Assembly (NCBI GenBank): GCA_964418125.1
Contig: CAYQKY010000021.1
Location: 1 to 64,000 of the forward strand
Direction of reading: 5' to 3'
DNA length: 64,000 nt
Source of the DNA: JACJXW01 sp964418125
GTDB lineage: Bacteria > Bacteroidota > Bacteroidia > Chitinophagales > Saprospiraceae
The notes below the pieces were generated by a model. It ran no database searches. It saw only the letters and a list, made by a program, of their open reading frames with translations, and was not told where the DNA came from. This document shows, piece after piece, positions 42,298 to 50,860 of the stretch. The position numbers and the translations under genes are program-made. Each line of letters begins with the position of its first letter. Position 1 is the stretch's first letter.

Positions 42298-44436
42298 ATG
42301 AAGTTTCCCGATTCTTTGAAGCACCTCAGGCCGGCCGACCGGCGCGACATCCTTGAGCTGCAGGTGCGCATCGAGGCCTTTCGCACGGGGAAGGAAGACG
42401 AAGAGCGCTTCAAGCACTACCGCCTCACGCGGGGCGTGTACGGGCAGCGGCAGACCGGCGTGCAGATGTTCCGCACCAAGATCCCCTACGGGCGGCTCAC
42501 GGCGCGGCAGCTGATGCGCCTGGCCGACATCTCGGAGCGCTACACCAACGGCAACCTGCACCTGACCACCCGGCAGAACGTGCAGTTGCACTTCGTCCGC
42601 CTGGAAGATTCCCCCAAGGTGTGGACGGAGCTGGCCGACGCCGGGCTGACCGCCCGCGAAGCCTGCGGCAATACCGTGCGCAACATCACCGCCTCCCCCA
42701 CCGCCGGCATCGACCCGGAGGAGCCGTTCGACGTTTCCCCCTACGTGCAGGCCAGCTTCGAGTACTTCCTCCGCAACCCGATCTGCCAGGAGATGGGCCG
42801 CAAGATCAAGCCCGCCTTTTCTTCCAGCGAGCGGGATTCGGCCTTTACCTACTTCCACGATTTCGGTTTCATACCGCGGTTGCAGGATGGAAAGCGGGGC
42901 TTTAAAGTGGTTGTCGGCGGCGGGCTGGGCGCTGTGGGGTTCATTGCTCAAACGGTGTACGAGTTCCTGGAAGAAGAGCGCATCATCCCTTTCATGGAAG
43001 CCTGCATCCGGGTATTCGACCGCTACGGAGAACGGGAGAAACGCATGAAGGCGCGCATGAAATTCCTGATCAAAGACCTGGGGCTGGAAGGTTTCCTGAA
43101 GCTTGTAAAAGAGGAATGGCCGTCGTTGAAGAACCAGGCTTATCCTATTGATACTACCCTCACGGAAACACCCGGTATCCCGGCGCCGCCGGCTGAAGAA
43201 GCAAAACCCGTGGATGAAGCACGCTACCAGCTCTGGAAGAACACCAACACCTTCGGGCAGAAGCAGCCGGGTTGTGTAGCGGTGAACATCAAACTGCCGC
43301 TGGGCAATATCCACGCCAACGAAGCACGGGAACTGGCACGCATCATAGAAAAATACGCTGCCGATGATATCCGCATTACGGTGCAGCAGGGGTTCCTGCT
43401 TCGCTTCGTCCACCCGCAGGCCCTTCCCGCGCTGTTCAACGAATTGGATAAACTCGGGCTGGCACAGATCGGCGCCAACAGCATCGCCGACGTCACCGCC
43501 TGCCCCGGAACGGATACCTGCGCCCTGGGCGTGACCAACAGCACCGGGCTGGCACAGGTACTGGAAGAACTTATCCTCAGTGAGTTCGAGCATCTGATCG
43601 AGGAATCCGACATCCGGATCAAGATCAGCGGCTGCATGAATTCCTGCGGGCAGCACATGGCAGCGCAGGTCGGTTTCCACGGCAGTTCGCTGCGCCTCGG
43701 GGCGAAGATCGTGCCGGCCATGCAGGTGGTGCTGGGCGGCGGCGTGAGCCCCAACGGAGAGGGCTTCATTGCCGATAAGGTGATCAAGTTGCCCACCAAA
43801 CGGATACCGGAAGCGGTGCGCCTGCTGCTGCTCGACTTCGAACAACACAAACAGCCCGGCCAGTTTTTCAACGAATATTTCCAGCAGCAGGGCAAGCGCT
43901 ACTTCTACGGCCTGCTGAAGCCCCTGGCCGGCCTGGACGGCATCCGGGACGAGGAGTTCTTCGACTGGGGCCAGGGCCACGAGTATTTCCAGTCCATCGG
44001 CGTGGGCGAATGCGCCGGAGTGAGCCTCGACGTGGTCGGCACTATCATAGAAGAAGCGCGCCAGAAGGTAAGCCTGGCGGAGGAAGCCCTGCAGGAGCAG
44101 GCCTACGCCGACAGCATTTACCATTCCTACACAGCCTTTGTCATCGGCGCCAAGGCGCTGCTGCTGGCAAAGGACGTCAGGTGCAATACCCAGATCGGCA
44201 TTCTGGAAGATTTCCAGGAGCACTATGTGAAAGCAGGAGAACTGGAACTGCCCGTGGAAGATTTCAAAGCCCACGTGCTGGAGATGAAAACTACGGAGCC
44301 CGGCGCCGAATTCGCCAGCCGGTACTTCTCTGAGGCGCAGCAGTTCTTCAAAGCAGTGTTAGCCACCCGCACCCGGCAGCTGCAGGCCAGCAACGGGCAG
44401 GACAAAACCGTCATTGAAAACTATTATAAAGCCTAG
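42298..44436 (+). CDS. Sirohaem-dependent nitrite/sulfite reductase with C-terminal HEPN-like extension
   Basis: 712 residues. The enzyme performs six-electron reduction of sulfite to sulfide (or nitrite to ammonia) with a sirohaem and a [4Fe-4S] cluster. The cluster ligands are in TACPGTDTCALG and ISGCMNSCGQHMAAQ, the usual CxxxxxC...CxxxC set. The first half repeats the ferrodoxin-like domains (GVYGQRQTGVQMFRTKIPYG, NLHLTTRQNVQLHFV). Beyond about residue 580 is a helical extension (VSLAEEALQEQAYADSIYHSYTAFVIGAKALL) that looks HEPN-like and is not needed for the core reaction. Because of cysH and cobA-type genes downstream and the Cys attenuators upstream, sulfite is the likely substrate. 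First gene of the operon. Confidence 0.93.
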   Translation: MKFPDSLKHLRPADRRDILELQVRIEAFRTGKEDEERFKHYRLTRGVYGQRQTGVQMFRTKIPYGRLTARQLMRLADISERYTNGNLHLTTRQNVQLHFVRLEDSPKVWTELADAGLTAREACGNTVRNITASPTAGIDPEEPFDVSPYVQASFEYFLRNPICQEMGRKIKPAFSSSERDSAFTYFHDFGFIPRLQDGKRGFKVVVGGGLGAVGFIAQTVYEFLEEERIIPFMEACIRVFDRYGEREKRMKARMKFLIKDLGLEGFLKLVKEEWPSLKNQAYPIDTTLTETPGIPAPPAEEAKPVDEARYQLWKNTNTFGQKQPGCVAVNIKLPLGNIHANEARELARIIEKYAADDIRITVQQGFLLRFVHPQALPALFNELDKLGLAQIGANSIADVTACPGTDTCALGVTNSTGLAQVLEELILSEFEHLIEESDIRIKISGCMNSCGQHMAAQVGFHGSSLRLGAKIVPAMQVVLGGGVSPNGEGFIADKVIKLPTKRIPEAVRLLLLDFEQHKQPGQFFNEYFQQQGKRYFYGLLKPLAGLDGIRDEEFFDWGQGHEYFQSIGVGECAGVSLDVVGTIIEEARQKVSLAEEALQEQAYADSIYHSYTAFVIGAKALLLAKDVRCNTQIGILEDFQEHYVKAGELELPVEDFKAHVLEMKTTEPGAEFASRYFSEAQQFFKAVLATRTRQLQASNGQDKTVIENYYKA

Positions 44437-44440
44437 CCTC

Positions 44441-45223
44441 ATGTCGCAAAGATTAAGCCCTAAGATCACACTCGTCGGCGCCGGCCCGGGCGACCCCGAG
44501 CTCCTGACCATCAAAGGAGCCAGGGCCATCCGGTCGGCCGATGTTTTGCTCTACGACGCCCTCACCGGGCCCGGTTTGCTGGAGCTGGCGCGGCCGGAAG
44601 CATTACGCGTCTACGTGGGCAAGCGCGCCGGCAGGCACCGCCTGAGCCAGGAAGAGATCAACCAGCTCATGGTGGGCTACGCCCGCTCCCACGGCCACGT
44701 GGTGCGCCTAAAAGGAGGCGACCCCTTCGTTTTCGGGCGCGGGCAGGAAGAGGCGGCCTACGCCCGGGAGAAGGGCGTTCCGGTGGAAGTCGTTCCCGGT
44801 ATTTCCAGCTGCATCGCGGTTCCGGAATTACAACACGTGCCACCCACCCGGCGGGGCTACAGCGAGAGCTTCTGGGTCATCACCGGCACTACCCGCAACG
44901 GGGAACTGTCGGCGGACATCAGCCTGGCTGCCCGTTCTACCGCCACTGTCATCGTACTGATGGGCATGCGCAAGGCGCGCGCCATCGCGGAGCTGTTCGA
45001 GCGGCAGGGCAAAGGGCAGCTGCCCGTTATGGCCATACAGAACGGCTCCCTGCCCGGTGAACGGCGGGTGCTGGGAACGGTATCGGAGATCGCCGATAAG
45101 ATAGAGGCCGAAGGGCTGGGTACACCCGGCATCCTGGTTTTTGGCGAAGTAGTGGCACTGCATCCCGACTGGGATTTTTCGGAGATCGCCGCGGAGCGAG
45201 TGGCGGGACGGAGGAGGGCTTGA
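44441..45223 (+). CDS. cobA: Uroporphyrinogen-III C-methyltransferase
   Basis: 260 residues from ATG 44441, 4 nt after the previous stop; a TTG start at 44414 would overlap. SAM-dependent methylation at C2 and C7 of uroporphyrinogen III gives precorrin-2, the precursor of sirohaem. Signatures are ITLVGAGPGDPELLTIKGARA (GxGPGDxxLLT motif 1), YVGKRAGRH, VRLKGGDPFVFGRGQEEA and VPGISSCIAVP. Its product feeds the sirohaem needed by the sulfite reductase in front of it. Could equally be named sumT or the cysG methylase part. Confidence 0.95.
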   Translation: MSQRLSPKITLVGAGPGDPELLTIKGARAIRSADVLLYDALTGPGLLELARPEALRVYVGKRAGRHRLSQEEINQLMVGYARSHGHVVRLKGGDPFVFGRGQEEAAYAREKGVPVEVVPGISSCIAVPELQHVPPTRRGYSESFWVITGTTRNGELSADISLAARSTATVIVLMGMRKARAIAELFERQGKGQLPVMAIQNGSLPGERRVLGTVSEIADKIEAEGLGTPGILVFGEVVALHPDWDFSEIAAERVAGRRRA

Positions 45224-45430
45224 GAGAGATGGAGGATGAAACAGTGCGTAGTGTACCAGTAGGAAGGGATAAATAATGAGGGCAAACGATTCTGATTCAG
45301 AATTTCCTGTCGTACCTTTCCGGGTGAATTACACTTTCTCACCGATACACTAAACGGCCCTGGCCGGCCGGCACTTTCACACCGATACACTTCCTGTTCT
45401 CTGCAATCCCAGGCGCCGCACCCGGAGGCC

Positions 45431-45498
45431 CTGGCACACGAATGCACAAATGCACTCATACACACTGGCACACGAATGCACAAATGCACTCATACACA
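45431..45498 (+). repeat. Exact 34-bp tandem duplication upstream of the sirohaem gene
   Basis: The unit starting CTGGCACACGAATGCACAAA and ending CTCATACACA occurs at 45431-45464 and again at 45465-45498 without a mismatch. It is made of the CACGAATGCACAAATGCAC words also seen, inverted, near 51343-51385 and 19026-19072. Perfect identity suggests a recent duplication. Confidence 0.7.
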
Positions 45499-45509
45499 AA
45501 TGTACAACC

Positions 45510-46109
45510 ATGGAACAAAACACCTTATATCCGATCTTCTTAAAGCTCAACCGCCTGCGGGTGCTCATTGTAGGCGCCGGGGAGGTGGGGTATGAGAAGC
45601 TGTCCTTCATGGTGAAGAGCAGCCCGGACGCGCGGATCACGGTGGTGGCAAAGGAGGTGCTTGCACCCGTACGGCGGCTGATCGATGAGCAGCGGCCGGA
45701 AGGGCTTACGGTGATTCAGAAGCCATTCGAAGCGGAAGATACGCGGGGTTACAACCTGGTGATCGCAGCCACCAACTTCCGGGAGCTCAATGAACAGGTG
45801 CGGGCCGCCGCTAAAGCCAACGGAGTACTGGTCAATGTAGCGGATACCCCCGAGCTATGCGATTTCTACCTGGGCAGTATCGTCACCCGCGGCAACCTTA
45901 AGGTGGCCATTTCCACCAACGGGCAGTCACCCACCTTCGCCAAGCGGTTCCGGCAATGGCTGGAAGCCACCTTACCGGAAGACACCGACGAGCTGCTCCG
46001 CAACCTGAATAAATTCCGTCGCCGCCTCAACGGAGATTTTTCCGATAAGGTGCGGCAGCTCAACAGCCTGACCGCCAGCCTGCTGGCCGAAAAAGGAAAC
46101 AGATCATAA
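45510..46109 (+). CDS. Precorrin-2 dehydrogenase / sirohydrochlorin ferrochelatase (CysG N-terminal / Met8-like)
   Basis: 199 residues from ATG 45510. It oxidises precorrin-2 with NAD+ and may insert Fe2+ to give sirohaem. The Rossmann motif is VLIVGAGEVGYEKLSFMV (GAGxVG), followed by VTVVAKEV, FEAEDTRGYNLVIAATNFRELNEQV, NVADTPELCDFYLGSIVTRGNLKVAISTNGQSP, the last being the hallmark of the family. In-frame codons upstream run through the tandem repeat and are unlikely to be used. Together with the cobA-type gene it completes sirohaem synthesis from uroporphyrinogen III. cysH follows 17 nt later. Confidence 0.92.
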   Translation: MEQNTLYPIFLKLNRLRVLIVGAGEVGYEKLSFMVKSSPDARITVVAKEVLAPVRRLIDEQRPEGLTVIQKPFEAEDTRGYNLVIAATNFRELNEQVRAAAKANGVLVNVADTPELCDFYLGSIVTRGNLKVAISTNGQSPTFAKRFRQWLEATLPEDTDELLRNLNKFRRRLNGDFSDKVRQLNSLTASLLAEKGNRS

Positions 46110-46126
46110 ACAAAAAGACCTACGGT

Positions 46127-46828
46127 ATGACTACCTACAGGAACACGAAGAACCACCTGCCAACACCCGATCCGGAAACGCTCAATGAAATCTTTACGCC
46201 TATGCACTTTGAGGAGCGTATCCGGCAACTGTATCGTTTTTTCCCGCAAAAGGAGGTGCTATTCACGTCCTCTTTCGGGACCCGGTCGGCCTTTCTCTTG
46301 CATCTGATCTCTCAGATCAGGCCTGGCCAGCCGGTGCATTTCATCGACACCACCTTCCACTTCCCGGAAACGCTGGCCTACCGGCAGCAGTTGGCCGATC
46401 AGTTCGGCCTCAATGTCATCGACGTACTGCCGGACCCTTCCCAGAACCGGATCACAACCGAGGAAGAATGGTGGAAAAAAGACCCCGGCACCTGCTGTAT
46501 GGTCAATAAAGTACTGCCCCTGAAACCCATCAAGGCCCGCCACAAGGTATGGATCTCCGGCCTGATGGCCCATCAGACGGACTTCCGCTCCCACTTGCGG
46601 GTATTCGAGCAGCAGGGAGACATCCTGAAGTTCCACCCTCTTATCGATATAGACGAAGGGGAGTTCCTCTACCATATGTCCTGCCACAAACTGCCCCGCC
46701 ACCCCCTGGAAGACAAGGGTTACGGCTCTATAGGCTGTGAACACTGTACTGTTCAGGGCGAGGGCCGCAGCGGCCGCTGGAAAGGGCAGGCCAAAACGGA
46801 ATGCGGCCTTCATCCGTCGGGGGTGTAA
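46127..46828 (+). CDS. cysH: Phosphoadenylyl-/adenylyl-sulfate reductase
   Basis: 233 residues. It reduces APS or PAPS to sulfite using thioredoxin. The PP-loop is SSFGTRSAFLLH (residues 46-57). The [4Fe-4S] cluster of the APS type is indicated by the pair CC in PGTCCMVNK and CEHC in YGSIGCEHCT, and the catalytic Cys is in the C-terminal TECGLH motif. The presence of both Cys pairs argues for APS (assimilatory, iron-sulfur) rather than the cluster-free PAPS form. Last gene of the operon starting at 42298. ATP sulfurylase (cysD/N) is not in the window. Confidence 0.94.
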   Translation: MTTYRNTKNHLPTPDPETLNEIFTPMHFEERIRQLYRFFPQKEVLFTSSFGTRSAFLLHLISQIRPGQPVHFIDTTFHFPETLAYRQQLADQFGLNVIDVLPDPSQNRITTEEEWWKKDPGTCCMVNKVLPLKPIKARHKVWISGLMAHQTDFRSHLRVFEQQGDILKFHPLIDIDEGEFLYHMSCHKLPRHPLEDKGYGSIGCEHCTVQGEGRSGRWKGQAKTECGLHPSGV

Positions 46829-47254
46829 ATTTTTGAAGTTTGATGTGGGATATTTGATTTTTGATTTTCAGGACCGAAGCCTGTCCCGTGGAGCAGGTTT
46901 TCGGGGCTTTCGGATTCACAGAAATAGATCCCTTCGTTACGCAGCGAGTTGGAAGCAACCATGCCGTCCCTGATGATGGGCACCTTAGCCGGCTGATAAC
47001 CGGCCAGGCGAATGATATAGGCCTCGGCGCTGCTGTAACAGGGCACTGCAGCCTACTACAGCCTATTCCTCCCAGAAAGCGATATCCATGGGCATAGCGC
47101 CCTGATATTGTCCGGACACAGAACAGGCGCCCGGAGAGTGGCCTGGCTTTTCAAAAGGGGATCTCCATCTGCATTTTTGAGGTTCTACCTGTTGAAGGTG
47201 ATCGGGGAAGTGCAAAGGAATGCAGCGCAAAGTAGAAGTTGCTTCATGGCGGGA
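46829..47254 (-). pseudogene. Possible remnant of a small secreted-protein gene
   Basis: On the minus strand an ATG at about 47254 opens a signal-like peptide (MKQLLLCAAFLCTSPITF) that stops soon after. Further along, other frames give readable stretches (CYSSAEAYIIRLAGYQPAKV, PIIRDGMVASNSLRNEGIYF). The changes of frame and stops suggest a decayed gene. Near cysH there are GATATTTGATTTTTGATTTT words. Evidence is weak. Confidence 0.3.
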
Positions 47255-47356
47255 AATGTTATTTTGTTAGTGTGCAACCAAAATAGCATTTCTTTCCGAA
47301 TTGACGGGCAGGGCCGGGGAGTTGAGCGAGGCAAAAGCGCCATTACAGAAAAAACA

Positions 47357-47414
47357 AATGCGTTGAAATACCCTGCCCGCAGGCATCATCCGTTTCCGGG
47401 TATTTCAACGCATT
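47357..47414 (-). terminator. Perfect 17-bp palindromic hairpin between cysH side and S46 peptidase gene
   Basis: AATGCGTTGAAATACCC (47357-47373) and GGGTATTTCAACGCATT (47398-47414) pair perfectly with a 24-nt loop, and both flanks are A/T runs. It lies 20 nt beyond the end of the minus-strand peptidase gene, so it probably terminates it, and perhaps the operon from the other side. Confidence 0.75.
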
Positions 47415-47434
47415 AAAAAGGCCGTTCTTATTTC

Positions 47435-49558
47435 CTACTCTGCACCGATCTCCTTCAGTATCCGGCCCGCCTTGTAGATGTGCTTCATAGCCGATACGAG
47501 GCCTCCGGTGTGTACACCGATCGAGCGGTTGGACTCCACCTCATAAATGAAGTTCCCGGCAAGGGATTCTATATTACCGTCGAATAGCAGGCCGACCAAC
47601 TGCCCTTTCTTGTTGATCATGGGGCTGCCGGAGTTGCCGCCGGTACTGTCGCAGGTAGAGATGAAGTTCAGGGGCGACCTCAGGAGTTCCATTGGCGGGT
47701 TTTGCCAACGCTCAGGCAGGTCCCAGGGATATTCCCCGTTGTTGGAGTAGTGGCGGTCGTACAGGCCGAAGTAGGTCGTTTTGATGGGTGCTTCGGTGCC
47801 GTTGTAGTTGTAATCCTTAACCACCCCATCGGCAATGCGGAGGGTGAAGGTGGCGTCGGGCGGAATGCTTAGGCCATAGACCTGGTACACCTCATTCGCG
47901 ATCTCGTTTTCCAGCGCCCTTCGGCTGGCTGTATTAGCCTGGAAAGCCAGCTGTGCCTCCTGGTATTCCGGCGCCAGCAGGAGCGCCATCTGTACGATGG
48001 GGTCTTTCGATTTTTTGAACTTCTCCGGTTTTGCTTCGAGCAGTTTCTCCAGCTTTTTTTCGTCGGTAAGCTTCGTCTCCCCGAGGATTTCCTTCGCGGC
48101 GGCGGCGGGAGTTCTGCCGTCCAGTATTTCGCCGATGTACTTATCATCTTCCAGCGCGAAAGCCTGGAGCTCTTCCAGCAGCAGGGCCAGGAGTATTTCC
48201 TCCTCGGGCCCTTGCAGGCCGGCCGTCATGCTTTTTATCTGTTCCCGCAGGCCATTGAGCTCCTCCTCTGAAGCGCCGCCGTCCATGGCCTGGGTGTATC
48301 CGAAGATAGCATGGAGGAGCTGTAAGGTAGCGCCATTCATGGGGTTGGGCGCCAGGAGGAAATTCTCGGAGAAATAACCATCGATGCGGCCGTATTCCTC
48401 GGCCAGTGCCTTCCAATAGTCATCGCCCTGTGCCACTGCCTTCGATTTTGATTTGACCAGTTCCTCCATTTTTTTCTTCTTGCCCATCAATACCGGATTA
48501 TTCAGGGCGGCAAGAATGCCAGTGAAAGCCTTATCGCTGTTGGAGAGGTTCAGGATCTGTTCGAGCAATCCATGGCTGGGGTTTTCTTCGTACTGGGCCC
48601 GCAGAAGTTCCAGGCGGTTATGGATCCACGTTTTCAGGAGTTTATAGCGATAGTCGCGGTCGTACTCCAGCTGGGCCATAGTGCGGTAGCGCTCGGTACT
48701 TCCCGGGTTGCCGATGGTAAATACGGCGTCATTCTCCCCCACCCCTTCGGGATTGACGGGAAAATAAAAGTCAGAGGAGTTGACCGGCTCACCGTTTTCA
48801 TAGACGCGCCACAGGGTCATGTCCAGGTTGTAGCGCGGGTAGGTAAAGTTGTCCGGGTCGCCGCCGAAGTTGCCGATCCGCAGTTCAGGCAGGAGGACCA
48901 GGCGCACGTCATCGTATCTCTTGTAGCCGTAGATCGAGTACTTGCCGCCGCTGAAGTAGGTTACCGTTTCCACGTCCAGGCCTTCCCACCCGGCCATGGC
49001 GCTGTATTTTTCCTTTGCAGCATCCAGTGCATCTTTCCGCTTGGCCACCATTTCCTCATCGTTGGACGCCTGGCTGGTATACCCCTGGACAAAATCCGTG
49101 ATGTCTTCTATCTTGACCAATTGTGTGACGAATAATCCCGGCACCTGCCGCTCTTCGGCCATCGTTTCTGCGTAGAAGCCGGTAGCATCCAGGTCTTCTC
49201 CTTCCCTGGCCACCTTACCTGCTTCCCCGTGGGAGCAGTGGTGGTTGGTCAGGATCAGGCCATTGGGGGAAATGAAAGAGGCCGAACAATACCCGGAGAA
49301 ACGCAGGGAGGCCAGGCGCGCCTTTTCCCACCAGGCATCATCGGGCTGGAAATTGTAGGTTTCCTTAAAATATTCCATCGGCGCATGCTCGAACGTCCAC
49401 ATTTTGCCGTAATCAAAACGGCTGACCTCCACATCCGTTGCATAATAGGTGGCTGCGGGCTGCGCAAAGGCCGTCGCAACAACAAGGAATGAGAAGAAAA
49501 ACAGGGCGGGTAATTTCCGGATAGCTCTGGTTGCCATTATTTTTAGTTTTTTCATCAA
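47435..49558 (-). CDS. S46 family dipeptidyl-peptidase (DPP7/DPP11-type)
   Basis: 707 residues with signal sequence (IRKLPALFFFSFLVVATAFAQ). S46 enzymes are periplasmic or outer-membrane serine peptidases that release dipeptides from peptide N-termini in asaccharolytic Bacteroidota. The catalytic His is in ILTNHHCSHGE, and the nucleophile Ser in CDSTGGNSGSPMINKKGQLVG, a chymotrypsin-like core. The helical insert typical of the family is in the middle (LEELQAFALEDDKYIGEILD). The choice between Asp/Glu (DPP11) and hydrophobic (DPP7) specificity cannot be made reliably by eye. Two further ATGs lie within the first eight codons. Confidence 0.94.
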   Translation of the reverse strand: MMKKLKIMATRAIRKLPALFFFSFLVVATAFAQPAATYYATDVEVSRFDYGKMWTFEHAPMEYFKETYNFQPDDAWWEKARLASLRFSGYCSASFISPNGLILTNHHCSHGEAGKVAREGEDLDATGFYAETMAEERQVPGLFVTQLVKIEDITDFVQGYTSQASNDEEMVAKRKDALDAAKEKYSAMAGWEGLDVETVTYFSGGKYSIYGYKRYDDVRLVLLPELRIGNFGGDPDNFTYPRYNLDMTLWRVYENGEPVNSSDFYFPVNPEGVGENDAVFTIGNPGSTERYRTMAQLEYDRDYRYKLLKTWIHNRLELLRAQYEENPSHGLLEQILNLSNSDKAFTGILAALNNPVLMGKKKKMEELVKSKSKAVAQGDDYWKALAEEYGRIDGYFSENFLLAPNPMNGATLQLLHAIFGYTQAMDGGASEEELNGLREQIKSMTAGLQGPEEEILLALLLEELQAFALEDDKYIGEILDGRTPAAAAKEILGETKLTDEKKLEKLLEAKPEKFKKSKDPIVQMALLLAPEYQEAQLAFQANTASRRALENEIANEVYQVYGLSIPPDATFTLRIADGVVKDYNYNGTEAPIKTTYFGLYDRHYSNNGEYPWDLPERWQNPPMELLRSPLNFISTCDSTGGNSGSPMINKKGQLVGLLFDGNIESLAGNFIYEVESNRSIGVHTGGLVSAMKHIYKAGRILKEIGAE

Positions 49559-49624
49559 AAAAGATTTATTGGATTACCATTTCCAAGGTTTCTGCGGGGA
49601 ACACAGGGTGCTGCAACAAGGCCG

Positions 49625-49716
49625 TTACAAATGTAATAATTACTTTTATAATCGTTATAAATATAATAATTATAAAAATCATCATTACTTTTATAATCAT
49701 TATATTTATAACGGAC
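49625..49716. repeat. AT-rich region with repeated ATTACTTTTATAATC
   Basis: ATTACTTTTATAATCGTTATA and ATTACTTTTATAATCATTATA occur about 50 bp apart, separated by TAATAATTATAAAAATCATC. The tract lies upstream of the S46 peptidase gene and downstream of TerC, and is markedly AT-rich. It is a likely promoter or regulator-binding region, or a replication/condensation site. Confidence 0.4.
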
Positions 49717-49762
49717 TCAACGCTCCCTGCCCGCCACCTATACACCTTACACTTTCACCCCA

Positions 49763-50617
49763 CTATTCCTTGTTCTCCAATATCCCTTCCTTCACCGCAT
49801 CCTCGGTATAGCCATGCAGCTGGACCGGTTCTTTCCGGCGGTTGGCCCGCAGGCGCATATTGAGGAATTCCACAAAGAGGGAAAAGGTGATGGCGAAGTA
49901 GAGGTATCCTTTGGGTACGCTGCCGATCTCGGCTCCGGCGACCGTCAGGTGGGCCAGGTGGGCGCCCTCAGCGATGAGCATAAAGCCGATCAGGATGAGA
50001 AAGGCCATCCCCAGCATCTGTATGGTCGGGTGGCGGTTGACGAAATTGGCGACCGGGGTAGCGAACAGCATCATGATGAACACCGAAAGGACCACCGCAA
50101 TGATCATGATCACCAGGGCGCCGTTCAGGCCGTTGGTCATACCCACTGCCGTGAGGATGGAATCGAAAGAGAAAACGATATTGATCACCGTGATCTGCAC
50201 GATCACATTGGTGAAAGTAGACATTCCCCTGCCTCCGGCCTTTTCATCCAGTTCGTCTTCTTCCTCCAGCTTGTGGCGGATCTCCGTGGTACTTTTATAA
50301 AGCAAAAACAGCCCTCCCGCAAAAAGGATAAGGCTCTGCCCGGAAAAGCCGCCATGAAAGTACTCGTTGTGAATCTCGAACCAGGGTTCTTCCATGGCCA
50401 CCAGTATGGAAACGCCGAATAGCAGCACAATGCGCAGCACCATGGCCAGGACCAGCCCGATGTTGGTTGCCTTGGGCCGGTCCTTTTCCGGCAGCTTATT
50501 GGAAGCGATGGAAATGAAGATGATGTTGTCAATACCCAGCACGATCTCCAGGAAGGTCAGGGTCAGAAGGCTCATCCACACTCCGGCACTGGCAAAATCG
50601 GGAAGAACGAATTCCAT
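49763..50617 (-). CDS. TerC family integral membrane protein
   Basis: 284 residues from the ATG at 50617; the frame stays open far upstream but that part is antisense to another gene. Seven or so hydrophobic segments. The two Asp-containing signatures are LEIVLGIDNIIFISIASNKL and INIVFSFDSILTAVGMTN, defining TerC/Alx proteins. The family is linked to tellurite resistance, manganese export and metalation of secreted proteins. The gap between halves carries EIRHKLEEEDELDEKAGG, a charged loop. Monocistronic; a 200-nt AT-rich region follows. Confidence 0.92.
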   Translation of the reverse strand: MEFVLPDFASAGVWMSLLTLTFLEIVLGIDNIIFISIASNKLPEKDRPKATNIGLVLAMVLRIVLLFGVSILVAMEEPWFEIHNEYFHGGFSGQSLILFAGGLFLLYKSTTEIRHKLEEEDELDEKAGGRGMSTFTNVIVQITVINIVFSFDSILTAVGMTNGLNGALVIMIIAVVLSVFIMMLFATPVANFVNRHPTIQMLGMAFLILIGFMLIAEGAHLAHLTVAGAEIGSVPKGYLYFAITFSLFVEFLNMRLRANRRKEPVQLHGYTEDAVKEGILENKE

Positions 50618-50860
50618 AGTTTTTCTTCTGTTTGTTGAATCTTCAATGTTCTGGCGGTTAATCCAAAACGCCTGCAATTTTACGAAAAAAATGTTGATTC
50701 GTTGATTCGTTGATTGGGTGATTCGTTGATTGCCGCGGTTGCAAACTGCGAACACTCCCGGTTGGGTTAGCTCACCTGAACTTATCAACTGGTCAACCAT
50801 TTTGCCCCTTCGAGCCATATCCTTACCTTTGCCCACTATTTTTCGGACATAATACCAACC

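Noticed and set aside
42103..44274. 723-codon open frame on the minus strand opposite the sulfite reductase gene
   Set aside because: Shadow of a GC-rich real gene: no domains, odd amino-acid make-up (His/Gln/Val-rich), and the plus strand is clearly the reductase. The same applies to the long antisense frames at 36329-38278, 5583-6875, 9621-10856 and 23970-25238.
45450..45510. Third cysteine leader peptide before the precorrin-2 dehydrogenase gene
   Set aside because: An in-frame stretch with two Cys exists, but it is made by the 34-bp tandem repeat, Cys codons are not clustered, and no terminator follows.
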